A stretch of 64,000 nt of DNA from Candidatus Pantoea persica (GTDB lineage: Bacteria; Pseudomonadota; Gammaproteobacteria; Enterobacterales; Enterobacteriaceae), in assembly GCF_013753875.1 (NCBI RefSeq), contig NZ_SMDS01000010.1:186001-250000 (forward strand). Reading direction: 5' to 3'. The notes below the pieces were generated by a model that saw only the letters and a list, made by a program, of their open reading frames with translations, did no database searches and was not told the DNA's origin. A program made the translations under genes and the position numbers. Below, one piece after another: positions 29,191-38,611 of this stretch. Each line of letters starts with the position of its first letter. Position 1 is the stretch's first letter.

Positions 29191-30621
29191 TTGAAAAACG
29201 ATCGCGCACAGCTTACGTTCCTCTTCCACGATTACGAAACCTTCGGTAAAAGCCCGTCGCTGGATCGCCCGGCGCAGTTTGCCGCGCTGCGCACCGACAG
29301 CGACTTTAACCCGGTCGGCGAACCGCAAATTTTCTACTGCCGCCCCGCCGACGACTATCTGCCGCAGCCGGAAGCGGTGATGATCACCGGCATTACACCG
29401 CAGGTGGCGCGCGCGCGCGGCGTTTCAGAGGCGGAGTTCGCCGCCCGTATCTATGCGCTCTTTACCGAAGAGCAGACCTGCGTGGTGGGCTATAACAACA
29501 TGCGCTTCGATGATGAAGTGACGCGCAATATCTTCTACCGCAACTTCTACGATCCCTACGGCTGGAGCTGGCAGAACGGCAATTCGCGCTGGGACCTGCT
29601 CGACGTGATGCGCGCCTGCTATGCGCTGCGTCCTGACGGCATCGTCTGGCCGGAAAATGAGGATGGCTTCCCCAGCTTCAAACTCGAGCACCTGACCAAA
29701 GCCAACGGCGTGGCGCATGAAAACGCGCACGACGCTATGTCCGATGTCCATGCCACGTTGGCGATGGCGAAGCTGGTGAAAGAGAAGCAGCCGAAGCTGC
29801 TTGAGTTTTTGTTCGCCCACCGTAACAAAAACAAGCTGATGACGCTGATCGATATTCCGCAGATGAAGCCGCTAGTGCACGTCTCGGGCATGTTCGGCGC
29901 CGCGCGCGGCAACACCAGCTGGATCGTACCACTGGCATGGCACCCGGATAACCGCAACGCGCTGATCGTCGCGGATCTGGCCGGCGATATGACGCCGCTG
30001 CTGGAGATGGATGCGGACGCCCTACGCACGCGTCTCTATACGCGTAAAGATGATCTGGAACCGGACGCGTCGCCGGTACCGATCAAGCTGGTGCATATCA
30101 ACAAATGTCCGGTACTGGCGCCGGCCAATACGCTGCGGCCCGAGGATGCAGCACACTTGGGCATCGACCGCGAAGCCTGCCTCGCCAACCTGGCGCTGCT
30201 GCGCCAGCATGTGGAAGTGCGGGAAAAAGTGGTCACGCTGTTTGCCGAAGCGGCGCCTTTTGCCTCGTCCGAGGACGTCGACGCCCAGCTCTATGACGGC
30301 TTTTTCAGCGACGCCGACCGCGCGGGAATGAATATCCTACGCCAGACCGCGCCCGCCAATCTGCCGGCAATGGATCTCACCTTTCAGGACGCACGCGTGG
30401 CGAAGCTGCTGTTCCGCTATCGCGCGCGCAACTTCCCCGGCACACTGGACGATGCCGAGCAGCAGCGCTGGCTGCAGCACCGCCGCGAGGCCCTGAACGC
30501 GGAGCGCGTGCAGGCTTTCCTGCTGGAGCTGGAGTCGCTGGCCAGCCTGCATGAAGAGGATGCGGACAAGATAGCGCAGCTGAAGGCGCTCTATCTCTAT
30601 GCGCAGGAGCTGGTCTCCTGA
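29191..30621 (+). CDS. sbcB: Exodeoxyribonuclease I
   Basis: An intact 476-residue 3'-5' single-strand DNA exonuclease acting in recombination and mismatch repair. The DEDDh motifs are visible: FLFHDYETFG (residues about 10-19), GYNNMRFDDEVTRNIFYRNFYDPYGWSWQ, and HENAHDAMSDVHATLAM with the catalytic His and Asp. The central SH3-like and C-terminal helical domains follow (VHISGM-type VHVSGMFGAARGNTSW; KLVHINKCPVLAPANTLRPEDA). The start must be TTG 29191, because the codon at 29185-29187 is a stop in frame and no ATG precedes the conserved region; no strong ribosome site is seen. Confidence 0.95.
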   Translation: MKNDRAQLTFLFHDYETFGKSPSLDRPAQFAALRTDSDFNPVGEPQIFYCRPADDYLPQPEAVMITGITPQVARARGVSEAEFAARIYALFTEEQTCVVGYNNMRFDDEVTRNIFYRNFYDPYGWSWQNGNSRWDLLDVMRACYALRPDGIVWPENEDGFPSFKLEHLTKANGVAHENAHDAMSDVHATLAMAKLVKEKQPKLLEFLFAHRNKNKLMTLIDIPQMKPLVHVSGMFGAARGNTSWIVPLAWHPDNRNALIVADLAGDMTPLLEMDADALRTRLYTRKDDLEPDASPVPIKLVHINKCPVLAPANTLRPEDAAHLGIDREACLANLALLRQHVEVREKVVTLFAEAAPFASSEDVDAQLYDGFFSDADRAGMNILRQTAPANLPAMDLTFQDARVAKLLFRYRARNFPGTLDDAEQQRWLQHRREALNAERVQAFLLELESLASLHEEDADKIAQLKALYLYAQELVS

Positions 30622-30707
30622 GGAGCATAATGAGGAGCAAAACGACATCCTACACGCAGGAACTGGTATTCTGAGTAGCTGAGCGACGTCGGGCCGTCTC
30701 GCGACTG

Positions 30708-30737
30708 GAGGCGGCCAGCTTTGTCGCCGCCTCTTTT
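30708..30737 (+). terminator. sbcB terminator
   Basis: Perfect 8-bp stem GAGGCGGC (30708-30715)/GCCGCCTC (30726-30733) followed by four T, about 90 bases after the sbcB stop. Confidence 0.8.
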
Positions 30738-31938
30738 AGATTGCGCGCTGTTCAGGCGGTTTTATCGTGGCGTCACTTCACCGCGCTGGCAGCGCGGGGC
30801 GCCTTTTTCGCCCACGCGATAATCTCCCGCTAGCGGGTAACAGGACGCCACCTGCCGCCTGCATTCTTGCTGCGCCCTCAACGCCTGCCGCTTTTACCTT
30901 CGTTTGCGCCTGGCCGGCCACCTGCCGTTTTCCATTTCTTTTGCATCCGCCTTATCCTTTGCCGCCTTACCTCCCTGCTGCCCCGGCCTTGAGCCTCACG
31001 GGCGAAGCATGCCGCACAGCAGGCTTCAATAACGCCCTTTCTGCGCTGCGCCTGACATAGCCGGCAAAGCGTCGCTCATGCGTGCCCCGGCATGAAGAAA
31101 AAAATAAAAACAGCACTCACTCCATCCTTGCTGGGCGCGATAAAAACCGCAAAGCATCAGGGATGACGCGCTGAATTTTACTAAGGAAATTTTAGAAATG
31201 CTTAATTCACTTAAATAACGCCCAGGTTATTAGCAACCCCAAAAAACAGAGTGCCAGTTAAATCCCATAAAAATTAATCACCTGAAATTTTATTTAGCTT
31301 ACAGTAATCTAAGCTAGCCGCTAAGGCAAAGCGAAACGCCCTGCGGCCATATTGAAGCGCCTAATGACTCTGCCATAATGACACCCCGTTTCTTATCGGA
31401 CCGAAAATCACCTGACGACAGCGGTAATAAAAGCCGGCACAAGAGCAGCAGAAAATTGTATTAACAACGCACCGGCGTTGAAAAAAACAGTTATCGCCAC
31501 CGGCTAACGACGCGATGAATAACCTCCACCGTTTGCGCCAGAAAGCGACAGCGCGGGGGTGCAAACAGAGCAACGCGATTTTCGTCGCGTAAATGAATGT
31601 TTACACGCTAATTATCCGTCATGTCTGTCAGAGGAAAGGAATATTCATGACACTACGCCAGGGGAAATATCTGCATGAGTTATTGCGCTGTCGCCGGAGC
31701 AGTCGCGCTGTCCAGAGAAGCACGCAGCTGTCTATTCAGATATCCGGCAACCGCAACGCTGATGAAAATAAGCAATTAACTCTGACGACCTGTTTTCATC
31801 CGGTGGGAAGCGAGAGGCGCTTTTTTATTAGCGAAAAGAGTAACGCTTATATAGCAGAGCCAGTTTCAACACTGAAAATAAGGCAGCGAACGGGTTGTAA
31901 CCTGACTGGCTGCCGTTAACCTTAAATCCAAGGATGAC
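30738..31938. other. Gene-poor stretch, nothing recognisable
   Basis: Twelve hundred bases with no frame I can match. Frames at 30767-31060 (+), 31361-31573 (-) and 31593-31919 (+) are open but composed of low-information Pro/Ala/Cys/Arg-rich or shadow-like sequence with no domain. The right part becomes AT-rich, as in promoter regions of fimbrial operons, and probably holds remnants too eroded to name. Confidence 0.5.
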
Positions 31939-32462
31939 ATGCTAATGACTTTGAGAACACAGTTATCTCTTTCACTGGCGATAAGCAGCGCGCCGTTTAC
32001 CGTATCCGCTTTTGCCGCATCCGATAACACCATTAACTTTCAGGGAGAGATTGCAGAAGAAACCTGCTCCGTGACGGTGAACGGTAATACCACGTCACCG
32101 TTGGTGCTGATGCCAACCGTCAGCGCCTCCGAGCTGACCACCAAGGGCAATATTGCCGGCCAGACCACCTTCACCGTCGGCCTCACCGGCTGCACCGGCG
32201 ACAGCAAGGCGGCATCCACGGTTTCGACCGTGTCGGCAACAACGTCAGTTCGGCGGGCAACCTGACCAACAGCGGCACGGCAAAAAATATTGAAGTACAG
32301 CTGCTCGACACCAAATACGGGGTGATCAACCTCACCGGCGGCTACACTGGCAGCGGCGACCTGACGCTGGCCGCAGGCAAAACGGCGTCGACGGCAACCT
32401 ACAGCACGCAATATTACGCTACCGTCGCGGCTACCGCCGGTACCGTTGCCAATACGCCGTGA
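31939..32462 (+). pseudogene. Type 1-like major fimbrial subunit
   Basis: Starts ATG 31939 after AAGGATGAC, with a signal peptide ending SAFAAS. The mature pilin has NTINFQGEIAEETCSVTVNG (first Cys), VGLTGCTGDSKA (second Cys), and, after a frameshift near 32215, NLTNSGTAKNIEVQLLD and STQYYATVAATAGTV. A second shift at the very end destroys the beta-strand normally used for donor-strand exchange (the expected YAVTY lies in another frame). No usher or chaperone gene is present nearby; the sequence runs straight into a reverse-strand permease tail. Confidence 0.85.
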
Positions 32463-32463
32463 C

Positions 32464-32690
32464 CTATCTCAGCGCCCATACCAGCCAGGTCAGCGCGAAG
32501 CCGCTCAGCCCCATGATGGTGGTCAGCACCGTCCAGGTTTTCGGGCCGTCGCCCACGACAGCCCCAGATAGCGCGTCACCACCCAAAAGCAGGCGTCGTT
32601 GACGTGCGACAGCCCCAGGCCGCCGAAGCAGGCCACCAGCACGCGCACCATATCGCTCTAGCCGCTGACCGCCGAGGTCAGCAGGCCGCT
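32464..32690 (-). pseudogene. ygbN: GntP-family permease YgbN, C-terminal tail
   Basis: Reads SGLLTSAVSG*SDMVRVLVACFGGLGLSHVNDACFWVVTRYLGL, then with frameshifts LKTWTVLTTIMGLSGFALTWLVWALR. The SHVND and FW(L/V)VTRYxGL motifs mark the C-terminal repeat of gluconate-type H+ symporters. One TAG stop. About 75 of 450 residues remain, fused upstream to otnI. It is the last gene of the ltnD-otnK-otnC-otnI-ygbN order known from E. coli. Confidence 0.8.
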
Positions 32691-32797
32691 GGTGTTGAAC
32701 AGCACCAGCTGCAGATTGTTGTCGTCCAGCAACTGCTTCAGCTACGCCGCCGGATAGTCGTAGGGAAAAAGAAACTCCACCGCCTCGAAGCCCGCCA
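32691..32797 (-). pseudogene. otnI: 2-oxo-tetronate isomerase OtnI, small internal scrap
   Basis: Only about 35 codons: AGFEAVEFLFPYDYPAA*LKQLLDDNNLQLVLFNT, the N-terminal strand region of hydroxypyruvate-isomerase-like proteins (OtnI/Hyi), with one TAG. It is joined in frame to otnC on one side and to ygbN on the other, so two deletions bracket it. Confidence 0.75.
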
Positions 32798-33173
32798 GCC
32801 GCGTCAGATCTTCCGCCAGACGCGCGTCGCCAGGCTTGTAGCAGGGCACCACCGGCACGTCGCCGACGCGCATCACCACGTAGGGCGTGAACGGGTGGAT
32901 GCAGTTTTGCGCGTCCAGCCCCTCCAGGCAGGAGAGCGCGCTCAGGTAGTGGCTGTGCAGGTGCACCACCGCCTTGCAGGCAGGATCGTTCAGGTTGAGA
33001 TCGCGGTGAAACGCCACCTCTTTAGAGGCTTGTCGCCGGAAAGCCACTCCCCCGCCAGCGTCACCTTCGAGAGCCGCTCGGCCTGCAGCTCACCGAGGCA
33101 GGAGCCGGTCGGGGTCGCCAGCAGGTGGCCATCCTCGTTGCACCATTTCTTCACGCGCCTGTTGTTCAGTCAT
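32797..33173 (-). pseudogene. otnC: 3-oxo-tetronate 4-phosphate decarboxylase OtnC, deleted
   Basis: A class II aldolase-type enzyme. Start MTEQQAREEMVQ at 33173, then a deletion of about 30 residues and a frame change to CNEDGHLLATPTGSCLGELQAERLSKVTLAGEWLSGD, then another change to KEVAFHRDLN, CKAVVHLHSHYLSALSCLEG (the HLHS metal motif), IHPFTPYVVMRVGDVPVVPCYKPGD. It ends in the otnI junction at 32797, before the C-terminal metal histidine. Confidence 0.85.
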
Positions 33174-34419
33174 CAGAAAACTCTGTTTACGCGCGGCGGA
33201 AAAATGTGTTCGTCGCCAAAATTGCCCGACTTCAGCGCCAGCGGTTGCTGGATGTCGCGCACCCAGGGGACGCCCGGTGAAATGGTCGGGCCGATATAGA
33301 ACGCGGTGACGCCGAGGCTCTGCGCCACCACGCCGGAGGTTTCGCCGCCCGCCACGATAAAGCGCTGCCAGCCGCGCGCCTTGAGGCCGAGAGTGACGGC
33401 AGCAAACAGCTGCTCCACAGCCTCGCTGCTGCGCTGCGCACCATATTCGCGCTGAATCACCTGCAGCTGCTGCGCATCGGCGGTGGCGTAAAGCAGCGGT
33501 GCCAGCTGCTGGTCGCTGTGGGCGACGACCAAGTCGCACAGTGCCTGCGCGTAGGCGTCGGCGTTCTCAAGGCAGCGCGTCACCTCAACCTCCTGTAACG
33601 GCGCCTGCTGGCGGTAGCGCGCGACCTGACGGTTGGTCATCTGCGAGCAGGAGCCAGAAATCACCACCGCGCGCGCGCCCTGCGGCCGACCTGAGGCCTC
33701 CGCGCTGGCGCGATCGCTGTCGCCGCTCGCCCACTGGCGCGCCAGCCCCGATCCGCCGGTCACCAAGCGCATATCGCGCAGCGCCTCGCCCTGCGTCAGC
33801 AGGTGCTGCTCATGGAGGGTATCGAGCACCACAGTAGTTAGTGCCCTGCTCTTTCAGCTGGTTCAGCCTGCTGCGCACCGCCCGCGTGCTCTGATCGAGC
33901 AGCGGCGCGGCGATCAGCCCCGCCTTGCCGCTCGCCTGACGTTTCATCAGGCGCAGCAGGTTGCTGTCGGTCATCGGCGTCACCGGATGGTGGCGCATGC
34001 CGGAGTCGCTCAGCAGCTGCTCGCCGACAAACAGGTGGCCAAGATAGACGGTGCGGCCGTTGATCGGCAGCGCCGGGCAGATCACCGTCTGGGTTTCCCC
34101 CAGCGCCGCTAGCAGCGCGTCGGTGACCGGGCCGATATTGCCCCTGCTCGGTGCTGTCGAAGGTGGAGCAGTATTTGAAGTAGAAGCGATCGCAGCCCTG
34201 CGCCTCGAGCCAGCGCAATGCCGCCAGCGACTGAGCGACGGCCTGCTCCGCCGGGCAGGAGCGCGATTTCAGGCTGACGACAATCGCCTGCGCGCTCAGC
34301 GCAGCATGGCACTGCGGCACGCCGTTGAATTGGATGGTGGAAAGGCCGTTCTGCACCAGAAAGCTGGCGATATCGGTGGCGCCGGTAAAGTCGTCGGCGA
34401 TAATGCCCAGATGCGTCAT
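33173..34419 (-). pseudogene. otnK: 3-oxo-tetronate kinase OtnK, frameshifted
   Basis: A DUF1537-type four-carbon acid sugar kinase. Start MTHLGIIADDFTGATDIASFLVQNG, then DRFYFKYCSTFDSTEQG; frameshift near 34140; PALPINGRTVYLGHLFVG, MRHHPVTPMTDSNLLRLMKRQ; frameshift near 33838; then VTGGSGLARQWA, VISGSCSQMTNRQVARY and the ATP-binding part FIVAGGETSGVVAQSLGV, ISPGVPWV, ALKSGNFGDE. A last small shift occurs at the C-terminus, just before the otnC start. All conserved motifs survive; only the frame is broken. Confidence 0.9.
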
Positions 34420-34433
34420 GCGGACTCCTTGCC

Positions 34434-35129
34434 CTATGGCAACGCGATACCGCTGAAGATTTTAATCACCGCGCTGTCATCTTCGCGGCCGTAGCCGGCG
34501 TTGCTCGCCCCGGTGAACATATTGAGCGACGTCAAGGCGAGCGGCAGCGGGAAGCGCAGCAATTTAGCGGTTTCCGCTACCAGGTTGAGATCTTTGACGA
34601 AAATATCGACGGCGGATTTCGGGCTGTAGTCGCCGTCCACCACTTGACGCATGCGGTTTTCGAACATCCAGGAGTTGCCCGCCGCGTTGGTCACCACGTC
34701 ACACACGGTTTCCAGCGGAATGCCGGCGCGCACTGCCATCGCCATCGCCTCCGCGCCAACGGCGATATGCACGCCCGCCAGCAGCTGGTGAATGATTTTC
34801 ACGGTCGAGCCGAGGCCGATCTCTCTGCCGACGCGGTAGACCTTCGCCGCCACCGCATCCAGCACCGGCTGCAGGCGGGCAAACGCCGCGTCGCTGCCAG
34901 ATGCCATGACCGTCATCTCTCCGGTGGCCGCCTTCGCCGCAACGCCGGAGACCGGCGCGTCCAGCATCAGCAGCTGATGCTGCGCCAGCCGCTGCTCGAT
35001 CTGCTGCGTGTCCTGCGCAGCGGGATTGAGATCGACGCCCCAAGTATTCAGACCGGCGCGAATGCAGGACGTCGCTGCGCCCATTTCCATGGAACCGAAA
35101 CCGATAACGCAGACATTTGAGAGTGGCAC
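34434..35129 (-). pseudogene. ltnD: L-threonate dehydrogenase LtnD, internal deletion
   Basis: An open frame of 231 residues versus about 300 in the family. The N-terminus NVCVIGFGSMEMGAATSCIRAGL has the NAD motif GxGxMxxG with Ser/Glu changes (usually GLGSMGMG), and the C-terminal part GSTVKIIHQLLAGVHIAVGAEAMAMA has the catalytic Lys. About 70 residues of the Rossmann domain between GVDLNPAA and QDTQQIEQRL are missing in frame, which removes the NAD-binding core. I therefore call it a pseudogene although it is uninterrupted. First gene of the operon. Confidence 0.85.
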
Positions 35130-35379
35130 AGAGAGCCTAATTAAAGTAATTATTTATTAAATGTTGTTAATTCTGGCAGAGAGTCTGGCGGATAAATGTG
35201 CTTTACGTCACACATATTCACTTAACATACCATTTAATAACAAATACTCACATCTCATTTATCCTGTCGACATGCTTTAACTTTAAGAAAGATAAGGCGA
35301 TTTCCCTGCAAAAACTTTCCGTTTTGCCGCCCGCGCAAATCCATTACACTGTGAAAAATTGATAAGAGTGGAGGGCCCA

Positions 35380-36141
35380 ATGATCCCGATTGAACGACAT
35401 CAACAGATCCTTGCGCTGGTGGCGGAGCGCGGCGTGATCAGCATCGCCGAGCTGACGGAGCGGCTGGGCGTGTCGCATATGACCATTCGCCGCGACGTGC
35501 AGAAGCTGGAGGAGCAAGGCGCAGTACTGTCGGTTTCCGGCGGGGTGCGCTCCGCCGACCGGCTGGCGGTGGAGCCGTCGCACCAGGCGAAAACCACGCT
35601 CTATAACGCGGAAAAGAGTGCGATCGGCCGCTGCGCCGTGCAGCATATTCCGCGCCACAGCTGTATCTATCTTGACGCCGGCACCACCACGCTGGCGCTG
35701 GCGCGCGAGCTGCTGGATCGCGACGATCTGCTGGTGGTGACCAACGATTTTATGGTGACGAATCTGCTGATGGAGGTGAGCAACTGCCGCGTCATTCACA
35801 CCGGCGGCAAAGTATGCCGGGAAAACCGCTCCTGCGTGGGCGAGAGCGCGGCGCGCAGCCTGCGCAGTCTGGCGATCGATATCGCCTTTATCTCCGCCTC
35901 CTGCTGGGGGCCGCGCGGCCTGTTCACCCCTGACGAGGATAAGGTCACGGTGAAGCAGGCGGTCAGCGAGGTCAGCAGCAAGCGCGTGCTGCTGAGCGAC
36001 AGCTCCAAATACAACAAAATCGCCACCTTTCTGACGCTGCCGCTGCAGCGATTCGACCGCATCATCACCGATACGCAGCTCGGCAGCGCTGCGCGTAGCG
36101 CACTGAGCCAGGGCAGCTGGGAGCTAGTGCTGGCGGAGTAG
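35380..36141 (+). CDS. ygbI: DeoR-family regulator of the tetronate operon (YgbI)
   Basis: An intact 253-residue repressor starting MIPIERHQQILALVAERGVISIAELTERLGVSHMTIRRDVQKLEEQG, the canonical DeoR helix-turn-helix. The sensor domain has the YLDAGTTTLALARELL phosphate-sugar loop, LLVVTNDF, HTGGKV and the C-terminal SSKYNKIA. It is divergent from ltnD with about 250 bases between them, as ygbI is from ygbJ in E. coli, so it probably represses that operon. All its enzyme targets are broken. Confidence 0.92.
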   Translation: MIPIERHQQILALVAERGVISIAELTERLGVSHMTIRRDVQKLEEQGAVLSVSGGVRSADRLAVEPSHQAKTTLYNAEKSAIGRCAVQHIPRHSCIYLDAGTTTLALARELLDRDDLLVVTNDFMVTNLLMEVSNCRVIHTGGKVCRENRSCVGESAARSLRSLAIDIAFISASCWGPRGLFTPDEDKVTVKQAVSEVSSKRVLLSDSSKYNKIATFLTLPLQRFDRIITDTQLGSAARSALSQGSWELVLAE

Positions 36142-36247
36142 CCCGCCCGTAAAAATTTTCCTTAAGTCGCGTGCTGTAATAAAATCGTCATCCTGAAGCG
36201 TTACCGTCGAAGCCGTCAAGGTAATTCACTGAATAACAGGATAAAAA

Positions 36248-36886
36248 ATGAAAAAGTTAACGGTTATTGCTGCAGCGCTGCTGCTAGCGCATCAGGCTCA
36301 GGCGACCACGCTGCCGCAGGCGGCGGCGCTGGCGCGCACCACCACGCCGGAGGCGCACGGCCAGATGTTCGATGCACTGGAGCAACAGATCCTGCAGGCG
36401 GAGCGCCAGGCGTTGCAGAACGGCGCCCCGGCGCTGACGCGCCCGCAGCTGGAGCAGGCGAAACAGTCGACCACCCAGGCGGATCGCGCCTGGCTCAAGG
36501 CGAGCGGCTACGATTTCCAGGTCAAGGCCAACCAGCAGGCGGGCATCACCCTGCTCTCTGCTTTTTCCACCCTGCCGCAGCCGGTGCTGGAGGCCAACCG
36601 CGCCACTGTGGCTGACGTCAATCTCAATGCGACGCAGGGTACGCGCCACCAGGCGCTGGCCGATGCGGAGGGCATCAGCTACCTCTACTTCACCGCCGAC
36701 GCGCTCGGCCCGCGCCTTGGCAAAGCCTTTTTAGCTGCCTACGACAAAGGCGAGCTGAGCAAGGCGGCGGCGCAGCGTCGCGCGCTGCCGGCGGGCTATC
36801 CGCTGTCGGGCGCCACGCCGGAGCAGCAGTTCTGGCAGCGTCTGGATCTCAGTGCGGCCAACGCGCAGGCGAAACATCAGGGATAA
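36248..36886 (+). CDS. Unrecognised exported protein
   Basis: An intact 212-residue frame with ribosome site AGGA and ATG 36248. The signal peptide is clear (MKKLTVIAAALLLAHQAQA, cleavage before TTLPQ). The mature protein is Ala/Gln-rich and helical with no cysteine and no motif I can name; ISYLYFTADALGPRLGKAFLAAYDKGELSKAAA is the most structured part. That stretch faintly recalls the N-terminal region of some PAP2-type phosphatases, in which case the catalytic half would be missing, but I cannot support this. It has its own strong terminator and is not in an operon. Confidence 0.75.
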   Translation: MKKLTVIAAALLLAHQAQATTLPQAAALARTTTPEAHGQMFDALEQQILQAERQALQNGAPALTRPQLEQAKQSTTQADRAWLKASGYDFQVKANQQAGITLLSAFSTLPQPVLEANRATVADVNLNATQGTRHQALADAEGISYLYFTADALGPRLGKAFLAAYDKGELSKAAAQRRALPAGYPLSGATPEQQFWQRLDLSAANAQAKHQG

Positions 36887-36920
36887 AAAAAGGGTGAGGC
36901 TTGCGCCTCACCCTTTTTTC
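36885..36920. terminator. Strong bidirectional terminator
   Basis: A perfect 10-bp stem AGGGTGAGGC (36891-36900)/GCCTCACCCT (36905-36914) with loop TTGC and A/T runs on both sides, serving the exported protein gene (+) and plaP (-). Confidence 0.92.
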
Positions 36921-36941
36921 ACCGCAGGCGAATTATACTTC

Positions 36942-38263
36942 TTAGCTGTACTGCAGCACCGGATTGCGGAAGCTGCGGGTGACGAACGCGAGGTAGACAA
37001 TCCCCACGGCGGCCCAAATCAGGCTCATCACCATCGAACTCTCTTCTAGGTTGATCCACAGCGCGCCAAGCACTGGCAGCACCAGATAGTTCAGGTCGTC
37101 GCTAAGCATGCGGTTACGCTTCTCGCGGATCCAGAACTGTGCAATCACCGACAGGTTAACAAAGGTGAAAGCCACCAGCGCACAGAAGTTGATCAGCGCG
37201 GTCGCCGTCACCAGGTCGAAACGGATCGCCATCAGCGCAATCGCGCCGACCAGCAGCACGTTCAGCGATGGGGTGCGCCATTTCGGATGGATATAGCCGA
37301 AGAAGCGCTCCGGGAAGACGCCGTCGCGGCCCATCACGGACATCAGATGCGACACGCCCGCATGCGCCGCCATACCCGAAGCCAGCACCGTCACCACCGA
37401 AAAGATCAGGATGCCGAACTTGCAGCTCGTGGCCCTCCACATAGAGCATAATCTCAGGCTGCGACGAATCCGGATTCTTGAAGCGCGAGATATCCGGGAA
37501 ATAGAGCTGCAGGAAGTAAGAGGCCACAATAAAGATCAGGCCGCCAATCAGTGCGTTCAGGAAAATCGCGCGCGGAATGGTGTGCTCCGTATCTTTGGTC
37601 TCTTCCGACAGCAAGCTGATGCCGTCGAAGCCGAGGAACGAGAAGCAGCAGAGGATGGTCGCGCCGGTAATCATCGGCACCACGTGCGCGTCGGCAGACC
37701 AGAACGGCTGCGAACTGCTCAGCGTGCCCGCGCCTTCGCCGTGCGCGACACCGTAGATCACATTCCTGTAATCCCGATCATCACCACGACCTGCATCCCC
37801 ACAATCAGGCTGTTGAAGTTGGCGACGGTTTTAATGCCGCGCAGGTTTGACAGCGTCATAAACGTCACCAGCAGCACCACGAAAATCCACGACGGGATGC
37901 CGGGCACCAGCGCTTCGAAATAGTTTTTCGCCAGCAGAATGTTGATCATCGACATGAACAGGTAGTCCAGCAGTGATGACCAGCCGACGTGCGGACTGAT
38001 AGCCTTCTATACATAGGTATAAGCGGAGCCCGCAGATGGGAAGCGGCGTACCAGCTTACCGTAGCTTATGGCGGTAAACAGAATCGCAGTCAGCGCAAAG
38101 GCGTAAGCGGTGGCAACGTGACCGTTAGTCAGACCCGACACGAGCCCAAAGGTATCAAACATGGTCATCGGCTGTATGTAGGCCAGGCCCATCATGAAGA
38201 CCGGAAGAAGAGTCAGAGTTTTTTCAGGTGCGCACGCTGCGGTGCTGAGGTATTAAGCGACAT
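36942..38263 (-). pseudogene. plaP: Low-affinity putrescine importer PlaP, broken
   Basis: An APC-family inner-membrane symporter. The conserved N-terminal block is [42 protein letters not shown], then TAG near 38007; MINILLAKNYFEALVPGIPSWIFVVLLVTFMT; frameshift near 37790; then a long block to [21 protein letters not shown]; frameshift near 37430; [20 protein letters not shown] to RSFRNPVLQYS. The start is ATG 38263. It lies next to puuA, linking import with the first step of putrescine degradation. Confidence 0.92.
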
Positions 38264-38611
38264 GTTTCAGTCCTCCCATGATGCACGCCAGCCAGGCGGC
38301 ATCATGGGAGAGAGAGGCGGCAACAGAAGCCGGCGTGGCGCCGTAGTCGTCACGGAAACGAGAGCCAGCGTGGGCCGGCTGAATGAAAAACATCCCCATC
38401 ATATTTGTATCCTCAGTTCTTACGCTTACACGTTTTTTTTAACGTGTATCTATCAGGGTGCGCCCGGCCTCATGCGAATCGGTTAAATACATGCAAAAAA
38501 ATAACCGAGGCTCTGATAAGCATCGGTTATATTCGTTTTTTGCAGGCCGCGTATTCTGCCCCAGAATGCAGGAAAAACACAAGACCTGCTAAATAAGTAT
38601 AGCGACTTTCG

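Noticed and set aside
30767..31060. Plus-strand frame of 97 codons after sbcB
   Set aside because: Pro/Ala-rich low-complexity translation, no ribosome site, no family; not listed as a gene.
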